From Clostridiaceae bacterium (GTDB lineage: Bacteria; Bacillota; Clostridia; Oscillospirales; Acutalibacteraceae): a DNA stretch of 10,867 nucleotides. Below the pieces are notes generated by a model that was not told the origin of the DNA, did no database searches, and saw nothing but the letters and a program-made list of their open reading frames with translations. The stretch is from NCBI GenBank assembly GCA_016292575.1, contig JAEDIH010000061.1, positions 1-10,867 of the forward strand, given 5' to 3'. Shown here piece after piece: positions 7,064 to 10,867 of this stretch. Every line of letters begins with the position of its first letter. Position 1 is the first letter of the stretch. Both the position numbers and the translations under genes were made by a program.

Positions 7064-7087
7064 ACAGTGAATAAAACGCCTCAACAA
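7059..7087 (-). promoter_or_regulatory. Candidate SigA promoter of plsY
   Basis: Read on the minus strand, TTGTTG (7087-7082) is followed after 17 bases by TATATT (7064-7059). The start site would be near 7052, leaving a leader of about 30 bases before the ATG at 7021. It overlaps the plus-strand SigF-like -10 box, so the two promoters could not easily be used together. Confidence 0.5.
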
Positions 7088-7120
7088 ATAAAAAAATAGA
7101 ATAAAAGGAGGGCGTTTTAT
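7071..7120 (+). promoter_or_regulatory. 10-bp inverted repeat spanning the yetF RBS and start codon
   Basis: ATAAAACGCC (7071-7080) and GGCGTTTTAT (7111-7120) are perfect inverted copies separated by 30 bases. In RNA this would pair the last bases of the ribosome binding site (AAAGGAGGG, 7104-7112) and the AU of the start codon (7119-7120), holding translation down. As DNA, the left arm sits in the spacer of the plsY promoter, so the arms could instead be paired protein sites about 40 bp (near four turns) apart. Confidence 0.5.
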
Positions 7121-7826
7121 GTCATATGTTCAAGTTATACTAACAGCTTTGCTTTCGGTGGTTGTTTTGTTTTTAATAACGCGGCTTATCGGATACCGCC
7201 AGCTTTCGGAGCTTAGTCTGTTTGATTACATTAACGGAATCACCATTGGTTCAATAGCCGCAGAGCTTGCAACCAGCGAAAGAGATAAAATTGGTGAAAT
7301 CCTTGTTGCTATGGTGATTTACGGTGCTTTTGCAATCATTCTTGCCTTAATAACCGACAAATCAATAACAATGCGCAGAATTATCGTCGGCAATCCGATT
7401 GTTCTGATGAAAAACGGACGGCTCTACTACGAGGGCTTTAAAAAATCACGTATTGACGTAAATGAATTTCTGATGAAATGCAGAAACAACGGATATTTTG
7501 ACATTACTCAGATAGACACAGCTATAATGGAGCCTAATGGGAGAGTAAGCTTTCTTCCTGTGTCGGAGGACAGACCTGCAACGCCCAAAGACATGAAAAT
7601 TGCCGTAACGCAGGATGAGCTTGTGGCTAATGTTATTATTGACGGAAAGGTAATTGAAAAGAGCCTTGCCATGATAGGTAAAGATGAAACATGGCTTCGC
7701 AATCAGCTTAAAAACCAAAGGAAAACAGATTTAAGTCAGATACTTCTTGCAAGCTGCGACAGCAAGGGCACGCTTACAGTATTCCTGAAAAGCGACAAAA
7801 AGAGCGGCAGTTGCCTTGGTGTGTAA
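7119..7826 (+). CDS. YetF/DUF421-family membrane protein
   Basis: This 235-residue protein has hydrophobic helices at about 4-22, 35-50 and 58-80, then a soluble cytoplasmic region. ITRLIGYRQLSELSLFDY (20-37) followed by INGITIGSIAAE is the typical DUF421 membrane signature. The soluble part has the family pattern: a GNPIVLMKNG strand (91-100), the helix after FKKSRIDVNEF (107-117), and AIMEPNGRVSFLP (135-147). In Bacillus, DUF421/YetF proteins lie in the spore inner membrane, and the 2Duf member affects spore permeability and heat resistance; the exact function of this one is unknown. C213 and C232 near the C-terminus are notable. The start is set by AAAGGAGGG 6 bases before ATG 7119. It is divergent from plsY and closed by a strong terminator, so it is probably monocistronic. 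Confidence 0.9.
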   Translation: MSYVQVILTALLSVVVLFLITRLIGYRQLSELSLFDYINGITIGSIAAELATSERDKIGEILVAMVIYGAFAIILALITDKSITMRRIIVGNPIVLMKNGRLYYEGFKKSRIDVNEFLMKCRNNGYFDITQIDTAIMEPNGRVSFLPVSEDRPATPKDMKIAVTQDELVANVIIDGKVIEKSLAMIGKDETWLRNQLKNQRKTDLSQILLASCDSKGTLTVFLKSDKKSGSCLGV

Positions 7827-7853
7827 CCGCTTATTAATCACACTCAGCTATCT

Positions 7854-7880
7854 AAGTCCCTTTAGTCGGGACTTTTTTCT
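7854..7880 (+). terminator. Intrinsic terminator of the yetF-like gene
   Basis: AAGTCCC (7854-7860) pairs with GGGACTT (7868-7874) around a 7-base loop, and is followed by TTTTCT. The position, 27 bases after the stop codon, and the U run make it a classic rho-independent terminator. Confidence 0.9.
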
Positions 7881-7927
7881 TGTTGATATAATATTAATTA
7901 ATAATATATTACGTTTTTGTTATTATG

Positions 7928-7956
7928 TGGACTTTTTCAAAAATTTGCTATATAAT
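7928..7956 (+). promoter_or_regulatory. SigA promoter of the lemA operon
   Basis: TGGACT (7928-7933, four of six bases matching TTGACA) is followed after 17 bases by a perfect TATAAT (7951-7956). The region upstream (7881-7920) is almost pure A/T and includes the perfect palindrome TATTAATTAATA (7892-7903), which could act as an UP element. The start site would be near 7963, only about 19 bases before the lemA start codon. Confidence 0.65.
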
Positions 7957-7981
7957 ATCGTTATCATAGGAGGTATGAAAA

Positions 7982-8554
7982 ATGAAAGGTAAAAAAACTT
8001 TAATCGTAATTCTTGTTATTCTTGTAATCGTTGGTTTCATTATCGGCTTTTTTGCCGGCGGATATAATTCACTTGTAAAGGCACAGACTGCCGTTGAAAC
8101 AAAGCAGGCTGACATTCAGACTCAGCTCCAGCGCAGAGCCGACCTTATTCCGAACTTTGTTGCAACCGTTAAGGGCTATACAAAGTATGAGCAGGATACT
8201 CTTACTGCCGTTACGGAAGCCAGGGCGTCCGTTTCAAAAGCAACGAACGCCGCAAGTCTTTCCGAAGCCGGCGACCAGCTTGACAAGGCAATCTCTGTTT
8301 GGGTCAACGCCGTAACCGAAGCTTATCCTGAGCTTAAAGCAAATTCAAACTATATTGCCCTGCAGGACGAGCTTTCCGGAACCGAGAACAGAATTGCCGT
8401 TGCACGCAGAGATTACAACGAGGCCGTGCAGACATACAACACAATGATTAAAACATTCCCGAAGAATATTCTTGCAGGTATGTTTAATTTTGAAAAGGCC
8501 GATTTCTTTGCCGCAGCAGAGGATTCGCAGACTGTGCCAAATGTGGAGTTTTAA
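7982..8554 (+). CDS. lemA: LemA family membrane protein
   Basis: This 190-residue protein has one N-terminal membrane helix (5-26) with a short KGKK start, so the helical bundle is expected on the outer side. Conserved LemA features are RRADLIPN (51-58), the long helix around NYIALQDELSGTENRIAVAR (123-142), the FP at 159-160 and the terminal PNVEF. The biochemical function of LemA is not established; in many Firmicutes it is encoded with TPM-domain proteins and linked to membrane or envelope homeostasis. AGGAGG (7968-7973) lies 8 bases before ATG 7982. It is first in a three-gene operon, with only 3 bases between its stop and the next start, so translational coupling is likely. Confidence 0.95.
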   Translation: MKGKKTLIVILVILVIVGFIIGFFAGGYNSLVKAQTAVETKQADIQTQLQRRADLIPNFVATVKGYTKYEQDTLTAVTEARASVSKATNAASLSEAGDQLDKAISVWVNAVTEAYPELKANSNYIALQDELSGTENRIAVARRDYNEAVQTYNTMIKTFPKNILAGMFNFEKADFFAAAEDSQTVPNVEF

Positions 8555-8557
8555 AAG

Positions 8558-9319
8558 ATGAAAAGGATTGTTTCGTTTCTATCGACCCTATGCGTATTGG
8601 TTCTGATTCTTTTGCCGTGCGCTGCTGCCGTCGATATACCAAAGCCCACAAGCAGCTTTTTTGTTAATGACTTTGCCGGAGTTATTACTGAGTCAGACAG
8701 GAGAACAATGCAAAGTCAGGGTGAGAGCCTTTATTCTGCCTGCGGTGCGCAGGTAGTAGTTGCAACGGTTTCCGATCTCGGCGGTAATGATATTGAGTCA
8801 TATTCCTTGAATATGGCGCGCTCATGGGAAATAGGCGACAAGGACGAAAATAACGGTGTTCTGCTTTTGCTTGCGGTTTCCGAGCGGAAAGTCAGGATAG
8901 AAGTCGGCTACGGCCTTGAGGGCGCGCTGCCGGACAGTAAAACCGGACGCATTCTTGATACTTACGGCATGGACTATTTCAGAAATGATGAGTTTTCCGA
9001 AGGTTTGGCCTCTGTTTATAATTCGCTTATTAACGAGGTTTATATTGAATACGGTTTAGTCGCTGATGAAAACTATACTCCCGTCATAAACTATTCAGGT
9101 GATGATGAATTGTTTTCAGCCGTTGTTGCAGTCTTTGTAGTCATTGCAGTCATTATCTATCTTATATTGCGCCGGATACTTCCGTTCGGTCACAGGCATT
9201 ACCGCGGCGGCTTCTATGGCGGAGGCTCTTTCGGGGGCGGTTCATTCCGCGGCGGCGGAGGAGGCTTCTCAGGCGGCGGAGGTTCTTTCGGCGGAGGTGG
9301 CTCGTCGCGCGGTTTTTAA
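8558..9319 (+). CDS. TPM-domain (YgcG-like) membrane protein with glycine-rich C-terminus
   Basis: This 253-residue protein has a signal peptide (1 to about 24, cleavage near CAAA-V), a TPM domain (about 34-165), a membrane helix (187-205) and a basic, glycine-rich tail (216-253). The TPM domain shows VNDFAGVIT (36-44), the central QVVVATV strand (65-71) and NNGVLLLLAVSERKVRIEVG (98-117), followed by GLEGALPD (119-126). The tail consists of GGGSF-type repeats with aromatic residues, ending in RGF, as usual in TPM proteins encoded next to LemA. Related plant TLP18.3 has phosphatase activity and helps photosystem II repair; the role in bacteria is unclear. GGAG (8545-8548), inside the end of lemA, serves as its ribosome binding site. 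A joint function with LemA is inferred from gene order. Confidence 0.93.
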   Translation: MKRIVSFLSTLCVLVLILLPCAAAVDIPKPTSSFFVNDFAGVITESDRRTMQSQGESLYSACGAQVVVATVSDLGGNDIESYSLNMARSWEIGDKDENNGVLLLLAVSERKVRIEVGYGLEGALPDSKTGRILDTYGMDYFRNDEFSEGLASVYNSLINEVYIEYGLVADENYTPVINYSGDDELFSAVVAVFVVIAVIIYLILRRILPFGHRHYRGGFYGGGSFGGGSFRGGGGGFSGGGGSFGGGGSSRGF

Positions 9320-9339
9320 TTTATAAGGAAGTGCCAAAA

Positions 9340-10845
9340 ATGAAAAGAATTTCAAAGTATGTCTTGTTGCCGCTATCGCTCCTGTTTCTTGCCGGCGTCC
9401 TGACGCTTTCGGTCTCAGCTGCGAACGTTAAGCCAAAAGCACCGAAGATAACTGCGGTGCGCAATGTTAAGCAGGGGTTGGTTATAAGTTGGAAAACTGT
9501 TGAGCCTGCCGACGGATATATTATATACAGGCAAAAAAGCGGCTCAAGCGGCTGGAAACGCCTTGCCGATATTGATAACACAAACATCAATTCCTATGTT
9601 GACAGATCCGTAAAGCATTCCGTAACATACACATATTCCCTCAAGGCTGTTTACGGTAAGGTTAAAAGTGACGGCAGTGCCGTTAAAAAGTCCAAAACCT
9701 TTGTTGCCGCTCCCGAGATTAAATCGGTTGAAAACATCAGAGCAGGCGTAAAGCTTCAGTGGAAAAAGTATAAGAATACTACCGGATCCAAAATATACCG
9801 AAAAATAACGGAAAGCGAAAAGTGGCATCGTATAGGCACAGTTTCCGGCAATAATAACATCTTTGTTGACAGAAGCGCCGAAAGCGGCGTCCGGTATATT
9901 TATCAGGTGCGCCAATCGGTCGGAAACATTATGTCGGTGCGCGAGGGCAGCGTTGCGATGAAAACTTTTGTTGCCGCACCCGAAAAGCTTACGCTCAAAT
10001 GCACCCTGGACGGCATCGTGCTGAATTGGAGTCAGGTGCAAGGCTGCAGCAATTATTCGGTTTTCCGAATGATACAAGGTGAAAGCGAATGGAAGCGCAT
10101 TGCAAAACGCAAGACCGGAGTACTTACATATACCGACAAAAAAGCTCCCGTCGGAAAGACCGTTCATTATAAAGTTCGTGCATATATCAATTCCGGATCA
10201 ATCGGTGCGTTCTCGTTCAGTGAAAAGATTAAGAGAGTTGACCCAAAGAGGAAAATGGTGGCACTGACCTTTGACGATGGTCCGTACAGTCCTGTCACAA
10301 ATCAGATTCTCAATATTCTTGAAAAATACGGCGCAAGGGCAACCTTCTTTGTCGTCGGCTCAAGGGTTTCAACATACAGTGACTGTGTTACGCGTGCAGC
10401 GGCTCTGGGCTGTGAGATCGGCAATCACACATATAACCACACAACACTGACATCTGCTTCCGATTCCCGCATAATCTCAGAAATCGAGGATACAAACCGT
10501 GTTATTAGAAGATACACCGGAAAGGGCGCCTCGATTGTGCGCGCTCCCGGCGGCGCGGTCAACAGCAGAGTGAGGCAGATTGTAAACTATCCGCTCGTGA
10601 ACTGGTCTGTAGATACTCTTGATTGGCAGCACCGAAACACGGCAAAGGTCATTGCGAGCGTCAAATCAAGCGTGTCGGACGGATCAATAGTTCTGATGCA
10701 TGATCTTTATCCGACCACCGGAAACGCCGTTCAGGTAATTGTTCCGTGGCTTGTAAATCAAGGCTATCAGCTTGTTACCGTTTCCGAAATGATGCGGTAT
10801 AAGGGCATAAAGCTTTCAAGCGGAAACGTTTATTCACACGCATAA
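9340..10845 (+). CDS. Secreted polysaccharide deacetylase with three Fn3-like repeats
   Basis: This 501-residue protein has a signal peptide (1-27, cleavage after VSA), three fibronectin-III-like repeats of about 90 residues (about 31-120, 121-210, 211-300) and a C-terminal NodB deacetylase domain (305-488). All five NodB motifs are present: TFDDGP (310-315) with base D312 and metal ligand D313; HTYNH (363-367) with metal ligands H363 and H367; RAPGG (401-405); DTLDW (425-429); and LMHD (452-455) with catalytic H454. It should remove acetyl groups from N-acetylglucosamine in a cell-surface polymer, probably peptidoglycan as in PgdA, which gives lysozyme resistance. Chitin or another glycan is possible. 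Repeats 1/2 and 2/3 meet at nearly identical KTFVAAPE segments (119-126, 208-215). ATG 9340 is chosen because AAGGAAG (9325-9331) is 8 bases upstream; the in-frame GTG at 9331 overlaps it. It is last in the lemA operon, 20 bases after the TPM gene. Confidence 0.93.
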   Translation: MKRISKYVLLPLSLLFLAGVLTLSVSAANVKPKAPKITAVRNVKQGLVISWKTVEPADGYIIYRQKSGSSGWKRLADIDNTNINSYVDRSVKHSVTYTYSLKAVYGKVKSDGSAVKKSKTFVAAPEIKSVENIRAGVKLQWKKYKNTTGSKIYRKITESEKWHRIGTVSGNNNIFVDRSAESGVRYIYQVRQSVGNIMSVREGSVAMKTFVAAPEKLTLKCTLDGIVLNWSQVQGCSNYSVFRMIQGESEWKRIAKRKTGVLTYTDKKAPVGKTVHYKVRAYINSGSIGAFSFSEKIKRVDPKRKMVALTFDDGPYSPVTNQILNILEKYGARATFFVVGSRVSTYSDCVTRAAALGCEIGNHTYNHTTLTSASDSRIISEIEDTNRVIRRYTGKGASIVRAPGGAVNSRVRQIVNYPLVNWSVDTLDWQHRNTAKVIASVKSSVSDGSIVLMHDLYPTTGNAVQVIVPWLVNQGYQLVTVSEMMRYKGIKLSSGNVYSHA

Positions 10846-10867
10846 TAGCAACAGCGGCAGCTTTTTC

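Noticed and set aside
7887..7892. TATAAT as a second promoter for lemA
   Set aside because: The matching -35 position falls inside the yetF terminator and reads AGTCGG, so only the downstream TATAAT at 7951 is supported.
9206..9316. Short repeats as a CRISPR or other non-coding array
   Set aside because: They are in-frame glycine codons at the end of the TPM gene, with no spacer structure.
9544..10167. Minus-strand frame of 207 codons opposite the Fn3 repeats
   Set aside because: It has no recognisable domain and no start signal, and the plus-strand gene has clear repeats and signal peptide in the same DNA.
10846..10867. Terminator after the deacetylase (GCAGCTTTTTC)
   Set aside because: A T run is present but no clear stem can be drawn in the 22 bases left before the window ends.

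Overview
The window looks like chromosome from a spore-forming, low-to-moderate GC Firmicute, most likely a gut Clostridia member of the Oscillospiraceae/Ruminococcaceae type. The evidence is an alpha/beta-type small acid-soluble spore protein, strong AGGAGG ribosome binding sites, A/T-rich intergenic DNA with SigA-like promoters, and two GPH-family sugar symporters next to a GH13 alpha-glucosidase. No species can be named from the sequence alone.

Layout. (1) 55-255: SASP gene closed by a strong hairpin (270-314). (2) 256-579: 324 bases without a gene, holding two near-duplicate SigA-type promoters about 108 bp apart, followed by a leader that can fold in two competing ways. (3) 580-6404: a likely three-gene carbohydrate operon. 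It encodes an 864-residue MelB-like transporter with a roughly 340-residue charged cytoplasmic tail, a normal 499-residue GPH symporter, and a cytoplasmic GH13 alpha-glucosidase whose region II suggests alpha-1,6 specificity. It ends at a hairpin (6413-6443) shared with a convergent gene. (4) 6443-7021, minus strand: a PlsY-family glycerol-3-phosphate acyltransferase with divergent motifs. (5) 7119-7826: a YetF/DUF421 membrane protein, divergent from plsY. The 97-bp region between them holds overlapping promoter candidates and a 10-bp inverted repeat reaching the yetF start codon. (6) 7982-10845: a tightly packed envelope operon with its own SigA promoter, encoding LemA, a TPM-domain protein with a glycine-rich tail, and a secreted polysaccharide deacetylase with three Fn3-like repeats.

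How the genes work together. The normal symporter would import a di- or oligosaccharide that the glucosidase hydrolyses inside the cell. The tailed transporter lacks, by alignment to its neighbour, the acidic cation-site residues of MelB, and it carries a large tail. It could therefore be a sensor (transceptor) or an uncoupled carrier; this is inference and is the most interesting feature here. The SASP, and possibly YetF, relate to the spore. LemA, TPM and the deacetylase act at the membrane and wall.
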